A stretch of 64,000 bases of DNA from Phycisphaerales bacterium (GTDB lineage Bacteria; Planctomycetota; Phycisphaerae; Phycisphaerales; SM1A02): NCBI GenBank assembly GCA_009692045.1, contig SIAA01000005.1, positions 1 through 64,000 of the forward strand, given 5' to 3'. Below the pieces are notes generated by a model. It was not told where the DNA came from, made no database searches, and was given only the letters and a program-made list of their open reading frames with translations. Shown here piece by piece: positions 1-7,016 of the stretch. Both the position numbers and the translations under genes were made by a program. Numbering within the stretch: position 1 is the stretch's first letter; the number at the start of each line of letters is the position of its first letter.

Positions 1-2140
1 TGTTCTGCAGATTGGGATCACTGCTGGAGAGCCGCCCCGTGGCCGTCCCCGTCTGATGAAAGCTGGCATGAATCCTTCCCGTGACCGGATCGATCGCCTC
101 CTTGAGAGCGATCAGGTATGTACCCACGAGCTTGTTCAGCTGCCGGTGCTCCAGCACCAAACTCGGCAGTTGGGTGGTGACCTCTGGATCCGCCATGAGC
201 CGCTCTAGCACCTCGCTGTCGGTCGAGGCACCAGTAGTCGTTCGCTTCAGCACGCGCAGCCCCAGTCCAGGAGGACTTTGACTGGGCCGATTGAAGAGCG
301 CCGCCGCCAACTGGCGCGGACTGTCAGGATTGATGGGGTGGGGCGACGCGGCCGCGATGCGCCCGCGCAATGACTCAAGTTCGTTCTGCAATCGAGCACG
401 CTGCCTGTCGAGTTCATCGGAGTCAACTTTGATTCCAGCGATCTCCATTCGAGCCAAGACCTCGATCAGCGGCAGTTCCACCTCACTCAGGAGCGACTGC
501 ATCCCCAGCGCCTTGACTCTGGCGGCGAGCGCTTGGTGCAGGCGCAAGGCGATGTCGGCATCCTCGGCGGCATACTCCGTGGCCACGGAGAGTTCCACCT
601 GATCAAAGGTCCGTTGATGCGCGCCCGACCCGATCAACTGCGATATGGGGATGCAGCGATGATTGAGGATCGCCTCCGCCAGCGCATCCATGCCGTGGCT
701 AGACCGTTCGGGTTCCACCAAGTGGCTCTCCACCATGGAGTCGCCACCAATGCCACGCACCTGCATCCCATGCCGCGACAGCACCTGCAGATCGAACTTG
801 AGGTTGTGCGCCGTCTTGGCAACACTCGGATCTGCCAGGAACGGCCCGAGCAACTCCCGGGCGGACTCCAGAGTCAGATGCGTGCTCGGTTCGGGCGAGC
901 GAATGGGAATGTAAACCGCTTGGCCTTCCTGATAGGAGAGACTTACTCCCACCAACAGCGAGTGAACCTTTGAGAGCGAGTCGGTCTCGGTATCAAAGGC
1001 AACAGTCGCGCCTCCGCTAGCCGCGACTCGCGCTCTCATCAGATACTGCTTCAGAGTTCCCGCATCCGAGATTCGGGTGTATCCCTCAGTTCGCCTTGTG
1101 ACGGCTGAAGTGTCGTGATCGGGTTCGGTCACGGCTCCGAAGAGAGTGCCTTGACCCGCAGAATCTGCCGCGGTCTTGCGAGGGCGTGTTCGGGTGGCGG
1201 CAGCAGTTTGCCGCGGCACTTCCGGCGCCACTTGCGGCTGCGACACCCCGTCCGTCGCAGCACCGAGCAGCCGCGCCAAGTCATCGCGCAACCCGCGGAA
1301 TCCCAAGACCCGCAGCAGCTCGATTGTGCCGCTGACATCGGCTCGCTGCAGGTTGACACGGGAGTCCGCCTCAAGCAGCGAGAACTCGCAATCATCCTTG
1401 AGGCGCACCAGAGAGCGCGCCAGAGCTAGATTCTCCAGCGCCCCGGCAATCGCGTCACGGCGCTTGGGTGTGAGCTTGTCCAGGTTGGCCAGAACCCCAT
1501 CAAGCGATCCGAACTGAGTGACAAGTTGGGCGGCAGTCTTGGGACCGATCCCGACAACACCAGGAATGTTGTCAGCGGTGTCACCCATGAGAGTGAGCAT
1601 GTCCACCACTTGGCTGGGTTTCACACCCTTGGAATCAAAGAGTACCTCGGCCGATAGCGTCACATCCGTCTGCACATCGTAGAGCGCGGTCTTGTCGTCG
1701 AGCAGTTGTGCGAGGTCCTTGTCCTTGCTGATGATGCGCACCTCGGCTTGGGGATGCTCAGAGCGCACGCGCTTGACCAGAGTGGCGATGACATCGTCTG
1801 CCTCAACGCGCTCAACGGCGAGAACGGGAATGCGCAGAGTCGCCAACACCTCGAGACATCGCGCCACCTGAGGGCCGAAGTCTGCCGGGGGCGGCTCGCG
1901 GTGCGCCTTGTACTGAGGATAAATGGTGCTGCGAAATGTATCTTGGTCCCCGGCGGCATCGATCACCACCACCAACCACGCGGGATCCAGTTGCTTAAGC
2001 AACTTGAGCAGCATGTTCACAAAGCCATAGGCCATTTGCGTTGACTCACCCGTGACGGGGCTGGTCATGCCGCCGTGAATGGCGTAGTAGGCTCGAAAGA
2101 ACTGAGCGTGGCCGTCAATTATGGCGTAGGTCTGTTTCAC
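1..2140 (-). CDS. polA: DNA polymerase I, 3' part cut off by the window edge
   Basis: DNA polymerase I fills gaps and removes RNA primers in replication and repair. I translated the minus strand from the GTG at 2140. An N-terminal 5'-3' nuclease domain (about residues 1-290) is followed by an intact-looking proofreading domain, with DTET near residue 382, N-x2-FD near 447 and Y-x3-D near 522, so the 3'-5' exonuclease is probably active. The frame reaches the polymerase motif RLSSSDPNLQN at the window edge, near residue 702-713, so roughly the last 200 residues lie outside. The GTG start overlaps the stop of the upstream GlmU-like gene by 4 bp (GTGA), which suggests translational coupling. It is the last visible gene of the mreB unit. 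Confidence 0.95.
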   Translation of the reverse strand, partial: MKQTYAIIDGHAQFFRAYYAIHGGMTSPVTGESTQMAYGFVNMLLKLLKQLDPAWLVVVIDAAGDQDTFRSTIYPQYKAHREPPPADFGPQVARCLEVLATLRIPVLAVERVEADDVIATLVKRVRSEHPQAEVRIISKDKDLAQLLDDKTALYDVQTDVTLSAEVLFDSKGVKPSQVVDMLTLMGDTADNIPGVVGIGPKTAAQLVTQFGSLDGVLANLDKLTPKRRDAIAGALENLALARSLVRLKDDCEFSLLEADSRVNLQRADVSGTIELLRVLGFRGLRDDLARLLGAATDGVSQPQVAPEVPRQTAAATRTRPRKTAADSAGQGTLFGAVTEPDHDTSAVTRRTEGYTRISDAGTLKQYLMRARVAASGGATVAFDTETDSLSKVHSLLVGVSLSYQEGQAVYIPIRSPEPSTHLTLESARELLGPFLADPSVAKTAHNLKFDLQVLSRHGMQVRGIGGDSMVESHLVEPERSSHGMDALAEAILNHRCIPISQLIGSGAHQRTFDQVELSVATEYAAEDADIALRLHQALAARVKALGMQSLLSEVELPLIEVLARMEIAGIKVDSDELDRQRARLQNELESLRGRIAAASPHPINPDSPRQLAAALFNRPSQSPPGLGLRVLKRTTTGASTDSEVLERLMADPEVTTQLPSLVLEHRQLNKLVGTYLIALKEAIDPVTGRIHASFHQTGTATGRLSSSDPNLQN

Positions 2141-3279
2141 TGCGCCGCCGCGTGAAGTGTGCGCAGCCGATTCTCATCCGCAGCTGAGAGCACCTGCCCG
2201 CGCCGCGTCACAACGGCACGCGCCACCTCAAGAAACTTCTCTACCCTATAGGCACGCGAACCATCATCGGTGCACCAGGAGAAGGGAGCGATGACTCCCT
2301 TGATGGCAGTACTGGCGGCATACATTGATCCGGTTCCCACCGCGGCTCCTGTCATGATACGGGTGCCGATTGCCGTCTTGACATGATCCCCGATGAGACA
2401 GCCCATGAACTGTCTGCCGGTGCGCTCGATTGATCCGCTGCTTCGAAGACGCATCACCACTTCTCCGTAGGTGTTGAGCAGATTGGAGTTGAGAGTTCCC
2501 GCACCCAGATTCACCCACTCTCCTACGAGCGCGTCACCCAAGTATCCGTCGTGAGCCTTGTTCGAGTAACCCTGGAACACCGTGTTGCTGATCTCGCCAC
2601 CGACTTTGCAGTGTGGCCCAACTGAGGTGCCAGGGCGAATGATGGCCCGCGGTGAAACCACCGAGCCTTTCCCAATCGATGCTGGACCGCAGATCACTGC
2701 CCCAGCTTCGACCGAGGCGCCCTGCTCTATCAGTACGGGGCCGAGCCTGGTGTCGAAGATCACCCCGGCCCCAATATGGGCATCAGGCGCCACCAAGACC
2801 TTGTGGGAGCCCTCGTCAGCGGCGCGCGTTTGCAGTCCGCCTAATCGCTCCCGCAGTGCGATATCCAAGGTGATGCGCTCACTCAGGGCACCCAACAGAT
2901 CCCACGGCCGCTCCAGCAGCCGCCAGTTGTCAGGGATCGATCCGGGAGCGCCGTCGTCACTGCCACTCAGCAGAGCCTCGGCCTCCTGGCCTGTGCAGCG
3001 AGCAGCCGCCAGGCGCCCTTCAAATGTTCGAAGAGAACTGCCACGGGCCATTTCAAGAATGCCCGCGCCGCAAAGAAGCGCGCCGTTGACGAGGAGCAAG
3101 TCCTCGCTGCGGGGAACCTCTGTTGAGCCTGCACTGATGATGCCGGGAGCCGACCCAGTCATCAGCAAGATTCGTTCGATCATGGTGAGCGCGCCAGTCC
3201 GCTGCTGAAAAGAACTGCGCAAATCGCTGAGTGGTCCCAAGTCGAGTCGTCCGTCATCAAAGAGCACGACCTCAGGCAT
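2137..3279 (-). CDS. GlmU-like sugar nucleotidyltransferase/acetyltransferase (alternative GlmU family)
   Basis: 380 residues. The N-terminal part (LFDDGRLDLGPL...TGALTMIERIL) resembles the divergent GlmU-like family of Bacteroidetes and planctomycetes, and not classical GlmU with its LAAGxGTRM motif, which I do not see. Residues about 165-330 form a left-handed beta-helix of hexapeptide repeats (runs such as IGKGSVVSPRAIIRPGTSVG), typical of acyltransferases. The inferred role is UDP-GlcNAc precursor synthesis for peptidoglycan, which fits its place directly after mreD. Which of the two GlmU half-reactions it catalyses cannot be read from the sequence. It starts 10 bp after mreD and overlaps polA by 4 bp. 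Confidence 0.8.
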   Translation of the reverse strand: MPEVVLFDDGRLDLGPLSDLRSSFQQRTGALTMIERILLMTGSAPGIISAGSTEVPRSEDLLLVNGALLCGAGILEMARGSSLRTFEGRLAAARCTGQEAEALLSGSDDGAPGSIPDNWRLLERPWDLLGALSERITLDIALRERLGGLQTRAADEGSHKVLVAPDAHIGAGVIFDTRLGPVLIEQGASVEAGAVICGPASIGKGSVVSPRAIIRPGTSVGPHCKVGGEISNTVFQGYSNKAHDGYLGDALVGEWVNLGAGTLNSNLLNTYGEVVMRLRSSGSIERTGRQFMGCLIGDHVKTAIGTRIMTGAAVGTGSMYAASTAIKGVIAPFSWCTDDGSRAYRVEKFLEVARAVVTRRGQVLSAADENRLRTLHAAAQ

Positions 3280-3289
3280 GGGAGTAAGG

Positions 3290-3853
3290 CTACCGCCGTC
3301 CCCAAGAGCCCACCGAGGGGAACCCCCACATCGGGAAGGAGCGGATCAACAGCCATCCCAGCGGAAGTGCCAGCAGGGATGAGAGAACCCCCGATAGCGC
3401 AAGAGACCACAGCATGCTCCGAGCCCCACTTGAGTCCCACGGCACCGGTGGCCCCACGATCCAGAGTCGGGCTGACCAGACGAAGACCACTACCACCGCG
3501 GCGGCTGCGGCGAACAGAAGTGTGGCAACCGCCATCGCCAGAACGCTTCGCTTCAGAAGTACGCCCCGAAGCGATCCCAGGAGTTGAGCCCCGAACAGGA
3601 ATCCCAGAAGGTTCGGCCCGACTACATAAATGCTGGGCGCGCCACTGAGAACAACGGGATTGGATAGATCGAGGCTCAATCCCCCGGCGATGGCCGCCCA
3701 CTTGGCCGCATCTCTTTCGCCGCAAAGGCAGACAAAAACCACGAGCACGAGCAAAACACTGGGTCTGACCCCACCAACCTCGAGTACTGGCACGAAGCTC
3801 GCGTCGAGTACCAGTCCGATCAGCATGGCTGCGATGAACACCAGTCGATGCAT
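3290..3853 (-). CDS. mreD: rod shape-determining protein MreD
   Basis: 187 residues, highly hydrophobic with about five membrane segments. The N-terminal segment carries a conserved-looking LVLDASFVPVLEVGGVRP stretch and is followed by LVFVCLCGERDAAKWAAIAG, in the style of MreD. Its position directly after mreC, with start and stop sharing one base (TAATG), supports the call more than sequence identity does, because MreD diverges fast. It is an inner-membrane partner of MreB and MreC in the elongasome. Confidence 0.8.
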   Translation of the reverse strand: MHRLVFIAAMLIGLVLDASFVPVLEVGGVRPSVLLVLVVFVCLCGERDAAKWAAIAGGLSLDLSNPVVLSGAPSIYVVGPNLLGFLFGAQLLGSLRGVLLKRSVLAMAVATLLFAAAAAVVVVFVWSARLWIVGPPVPWDSSGARSMLWSLALSGVLSSLLALPLGWLLIRSFPMWGFPSVGSWGRR

Positions 3854-4719
3854 TACGGTGGCTGCTCCTGCGGCGGGTTGGTGCGGATGACAACTTGGGC
3901 GACCCGGGAGGAATCCAGCGCAGGCCGCACCAATATTTGACCTCGAAGCGGCTGCTCATCCTTTCTTCCGATCCACGCTACGGCTCCTAGACGCAGCCCT
4001 CGGGCGCTTGCGGGCCAAGTTGGGTCGTCGAGGCGAACTTCATCCCCAAGGTCCACCTCCGAGCCCGCATCGATGTCACCTGCCCAGAATCCATCACTAT
4101 CAACGGCAAGTTGCACTCGTATCGAACGCCGCCGGGAAGCGCTGGCCATGCCGCCTGCCTCCGATGGGGTGATCACAGCCTCGATGCGCCCGATGGATGG
4201 TGAGTTAATAGGCTCCATGATGCAGGACCAGCGATCGGGATTGGCAGCCACTCGGCCTAGCAGCACCTCCCCCAGGGCAATCACAGGGTTTCCACCCTGC
4301 ACTCCATGGGCCGTGCCGGCGTCGATCAGCGAAGCTCTGGCAGAATCTCCCTCTCGGACAACTCGTGCCACAACCAATCCCTCTTCGGAGCCAGACCGCT
4401 GGCTGAGAGTGGCGACTAGGCGGAGTTGCGACTCCAAGTCAGCAACACGCAGGCGCTCGGAATGCCAGAGTCCGCGGTAGTGATCGCGCTCCTCCTGAAT
4501 CCGTGCGGCTGAACCGGCGTCAATGACTCCCGGCCCCATGGGTGGTCGCAGCCAAGCCCGAGCCCCAGCAAGGACATGGGCGGCGGGCATGAGCGGTATC
4601 CACAAAATTGCTGACAGGTCGGCACTCCAGGGCGCAATCCAGCGCGCAGGCAGGAGGGACAGCACCAGAGCAACTGCTGCGGTCGCAGGCACCGCCTTTA
4701 TGTGGAAGCGAAGTGCCAT
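3853..4719 (-). CDS. mreC: rod shape-determining protein MreC
   Basis: 288 residues. One N-terminal membrane segment (about residues 10-30) is followed by a short helical coiled-coil stretch (about 70-105, ERDHYRGLWHSERLRVADLESQ) and a beta-rich periplasmic region. That region contains the MreC-type patterns DAGTAHGVQGGNPVIA and LGRVAANPDRWSCIMEPI. MreC organises the cell-wall elongation complex from the periplasmic side. It lies 15 bp downstream of mreB and overlaps mreD by one base. The length fits the family. Confidence 0.9.
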   Translation of the reverse strand: MALRFHIKAVPATAAVALVLSLLPARWIAPWSADLSAILWIPLMPAAHVLAGARAWLRPPMGPGVIDAGSAARIQEERDHYRGLWHSERLRVADLESQLRLVATLSQRSGSEEGLVVARVVREGDSARASLIDAGTAHGVQGGNPVIALGEVLLGRVAANPDRWSCIMEPINSPSIGRIEAVITPSEAGGMASASRRRSIRVQLAVDSDGFWAGDIDAGSEVDLGDEVRLDDPTWPASARGLRLGAVAWIGRKDEQPLRGQILVRPALDSSRVAQVVIRTNPPQEQPP

Positions 4720-4734
4720 CGGATCTTGAGCGCG

Positions 4735-5787
4735 TCAGTGCTCGTCCGAATCAGACTCCATGGTCGACTTCAGCAGTTCAAGGTTTTCGAGGTACATGCC
4801 AGTACCTCGGGCAACACAGGTGAGCGGGTCGTCGGCAATCTTGGTAGGAAGCCCGGTGGCCTGCTGAAGTATCTGATCAATGCCGCGCAGCAGAGCGCCA
4901 CCGCCCGCGAGCGTGATCCCATTATCCACGAGATCAGCCGACAGTTCAGGATCGGTGCGCTCGAGAGTACGAGTGACAGCCTCGGTGATGGCGCGTACCG
5001 TCTCTGAGAGCGCTTCGCGTATTTCTTCGCTGCGAATCACTGTCTTGCGGGGGAGGCCGCTGACAACATCTTGTCCGCGCACATCCATCTGCAGCTCTTG
5101 CGCGAGCGGCGCCGCCGAACCGATCTGAATCTTGATCCTCTCCGCAGTTTGTTCGCCAATGGTCAGGCTGTGCTGCTTGCGCAAGTAGGTGACAATCGCC
5201 TCATCAAGATCATCACCCGCGACTCGCACGCTCTCGCAGCAGGCAATATCAGCCAAACTCAAGATGGCGACTTCGGTGGTTCCTCCTCCGATGTCAACGA
5301 TCATGCTCGCGGTGGGCTCCATGTAAGGCAGCCCCGCGCCGATACCCGCGGCCATGGGCTCCTCGACCAGGTAGACCTTGCGAGCTCCAGCATGTTCGGC
5401 TGAGTCAAGCACGGCGCGCTTTTCCACCGCCGTGATCCCGCTGGGAATGGAGATGACAACGCGCGGTCCGAAGATGCGACTGCGTCCATTCACCTTGCGG
5501 ATGAAATACTTCAGCATCGCTTCCGTAATCTCAAAGTCGCTGATGACTCCATCCTTGAGAGGACGAATGGCGCTAATGGAGCCGGGAGTTTTTCCCAGCA
5601 TCTCCTTGGCAGCAAAGCCAACGGCAGTTCCGTTGTTGAGAACTTTGTTGGTGCCCTTGCGCACGGCAACGACGCTAGGTTCATTGAGAACGATTCCTTG
5701 ACCACGCACACACACGAGGGTGTTGCAGGTTCCGAGGTCTATTCCCATATCAACGCTGAAGAATCCGAGCAGCCTATCCAGTAGCAC
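4735..5787 (-). CDS. mreB: rod shape-determining actin homologue MreB
   Basis: 350 residues, full length for MreB. It has an N-terminal amphipathic membrane anchor (MLLDRLLGFF), phosphate-1 motif DLGTCNT (17-23), phosphate-2 motif DIGGGT (165-170) and an adenosine motif around LAGGGALLRG. MreB polymerises with ATP under the inner membrane and directs lateral wall synthesis. The start is the GTG at 5787. A very strong Shine-Dalgarno AAGGAGG sits 6 nt upstream. An out-of-frame ATG at 5791 lies between the two and would give only a 5-codon peptide. Confidence 0.97.
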   Translation of the reverse strand: MLLDRLLGFFSVDMGIDLGTCNTLVCVRGQGIVLNEPSVVAVRKGTNKVLNNGTAVGFAAKEMLGKTPGSISAIRPLKDGVISDFEITEAMLKYFIRKVNGRSRIFGPRVVISIPSGITAVEKRAVLDSAEHAGARKVYLVEEPMAAGIGAGLPYMEPTASMIVDIGGGTTEVAILSLADIACCESVRVAGDDLDEAIVTYLRKQHSLTIGEQTAERIKIQIGSAAPLAQELQMDVRGQDVVSGLPRKTVIRSEEIREALSETVRAITEAVTRTLERTDPELSADLVDNGITLAGGGALLRGIDQILQQATGLPTKIADDPLTCVARGTGMYLENLELLKSTMESDSDEH

Positions 5788-5840
5788 TCATGGCCTCCTT
5801 GGGGAGATCCGTTCCCGCATCAACCGTGCCGAGTGGCCGG

Positions 5841-6020
5841 TTACTTGTCCACGAGTGTAAACGCCCCGCCCTGCTGTCCGTCAAGTGAGGAAACCTCGAT
5901 ATTCCTTACGGCGATCAGCGCCCCTCCGCCAACCAGCAGTATTGCCGAGATGATCAGGACGACCGTATAGACATCGGCCGGACCAGCGCGACGAGCAGAA
6001 CCGCTTTGATCTAGCGCCAT
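5841..6020 (-). CDS. small single-pass membrane protein of the mre operon
   Basis: 59 residues, found by reading the frame from the ATG at 6020 to the TAA at 5841. A GGAAGGA ribosome-binding site lies about 9 nt upstream. Residues 1-16 are polar and basic (MALDQSGSARRAGPAD). Residues about 17-38 form one membrane helix (VYTVVLIISAILLVGGGALIAV), and the remainder is a short polar tail ending in FTLVDK. I recognise no family. It sits between the coiled-coil membrane protein and mreB on the same strand, with gaps of 27 and 53 bp, so co-expression with mreBCD is likely. An accessory elongasome role is only an inference from position. Confidence 0.75.
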   Translation of the reverse strand: MALDQSGSARRAGPADVYTVVLIISAILLVGGGALIAVRNIEVSSLDGQQGGAFTLVDK

Positions 6021-6047
6021 TTGCCGTGTTCCTTCCTAATTCTGGAC

Positions 6048-6920
6048 CTAGTAACCCTTGCGAGCAGTGGCGATCTGCCCCTGCTCGACTTCCGGCTGGC
6101 TGCCATCCGAAGCGCCTAGCCACTCGACATGGCCGACAGCCCGATCGACATCCACCCGGTCGATCACCAGGTCGCCAACGTAGCTCTTGCCATCGGCCTG
6201 CGCGATCGTAAAGACCCAACCTGGACGGATTCCGTCCCGGCTTCCGTGATCGACTTGGGCTAGGTACCTATCGCCATCGCGGCGCACATGGGTGATGTGG
6301 GCGCGGAGGTCACGGTCGGCGATCTGCCGAGAAACGCTCAAACCGCCCGTGGCCACGGTAGGAGCCGCCGATACGGAGGACTTGCTGGTCAGCCGAGTCA
6401 CTTCCTCCTGCAGCTGCTTGCGGGCCTCGTCGGCCACCTCAAACCGTGCTGAGAGCTCGGCGGCCCTTGCTTCCATGTCAACGCGTGACTTCTCGGCATC
6501 GACGAGGCGGTCGCGAAGACGGCTGACCTCAGTATTGAGTGTGCCTACCAGATCGGTGCGGGCGCGGTCGGTCTCAGTCAAAACCTGAATGTTGGACTCG
6601 AGTGCCGACTTGCTCAATCCCAGGGCTGACTTTTCGGCGTCCAAGACCCGGACGCGCCCCTTGTTCTCCTCCACATCAGCCGCAGCCCGCGCCAAGCGGA
6701 CCTCAGCCTCTTTCAGTTGAGTTTGTAATCCTGTCTCCACCTGAGCAGCCAGTGCCTGAGATGAGCTCAGCGCAGCCCGGACCGCCGAAGCAGAGTCTCG
6801 TTCGACGAGATACTTCTCCTTGAAGGTGGCTTCGTTCACACTCTGGACTACCACCAGGGGGACGATGCCGATGCTGAGCAGAGAAACGAGGACTACAAAT
6901 ATCTTGGTGAGAATATGCAA
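6048..6920 (-). CDS. membrane-anchored coiled-coil protein, first gene of the mre unit
   Basis: 290 residues. The N-terminal membrane segment is at about 4-26. A long helical coiled-coil follows (about 30-185, rich in E, K, R, A and L heptads such as LRDRLVDAEKSRVDMEARAAEL). The C-terminal beta-rich domain (about 205-290) includes VDHGSRDGIRPGWVF and YVGDLVIDRVDVDRAVGHVE. That layout (TM, coiled coil, C-terminal beta domain with a 'G.rdGirpG' turn) imitates MreC, but no homology is claimed. The start is the TTG at 6920, with AAGGA about 7 nt upstream. The TTANNN-type sigma-70 promoter at 6988-7016 drives it. No known family is recognised. Confidence 0.75.
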   Translation of the reverse strand: MHILTKIFVVLVSLLSIGIVPLVVVQSVNEATFKEKYLVERDSASAVRAALSSSQALAAQVETGLQTQLKEAEVRLARAAADVEENKGRVRVLDAEKSALGLSKSALESNIQVLTETDRARTDLVGTLNTEVSRLRDRLVDAEKSRVDMEARAAELSARFEVADEARKQLQEEVTRLTSKSSVSAAPTVATGGLSVSRQIADRDLRAHITHVRRDGDRYLAQVDHGSRDGIRPGWVFTIAQADGKSYVGDLVIDRVDVDRAVGHVEWLGASDGSQPEVEQGQIATARKGY

Positions 6921-6987
6921 GTGGCATTCCTTGGGGAGTCTTCAGTCATGATGCTGCAAGGCTACTGTTCTGAATCTCGGACCCCTA

Positions 6988-7016
6988 TTTTTATCCGCGA
7001 AAGGCAAAAGTGTCAA
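6988..7016 (-). promoter_or_regulatory. sigma-70-type promoter for the mre-polA unit
   Basis: Reading the minus strand, a perfect -35 box TTGACA (7016-7011) is followed by a 17-bp spacer and the -10 box TAAAAA (6993-6988). It overlaps the stop codon of the lnt-HEAT gene and lies about 70 bp upstream of the TTG start at 6920. It is one of the best consensus matches I noticed in the window. It implies that the mre-polA genes can be transcribed independently of pgk-lnt. Confidence 0.6.

Noticed and set aside
3180-3959. 259-codon minus-strand frame overlapping mreD and mreC
   Set aside because: It is out of frame with the membrane protein MreD, which fits the operon position and hydrophobicity; the alternative is Arg/Ser-rich noise.
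5774-5791. Five-codon ATG frame (MSATG) just upstream of mreB
   Set aside because: Probably incidental: the AAGGAGG site is correctly spaced for the GTG start of mreB, and a regulatory role for so short a frame cannot be shown.
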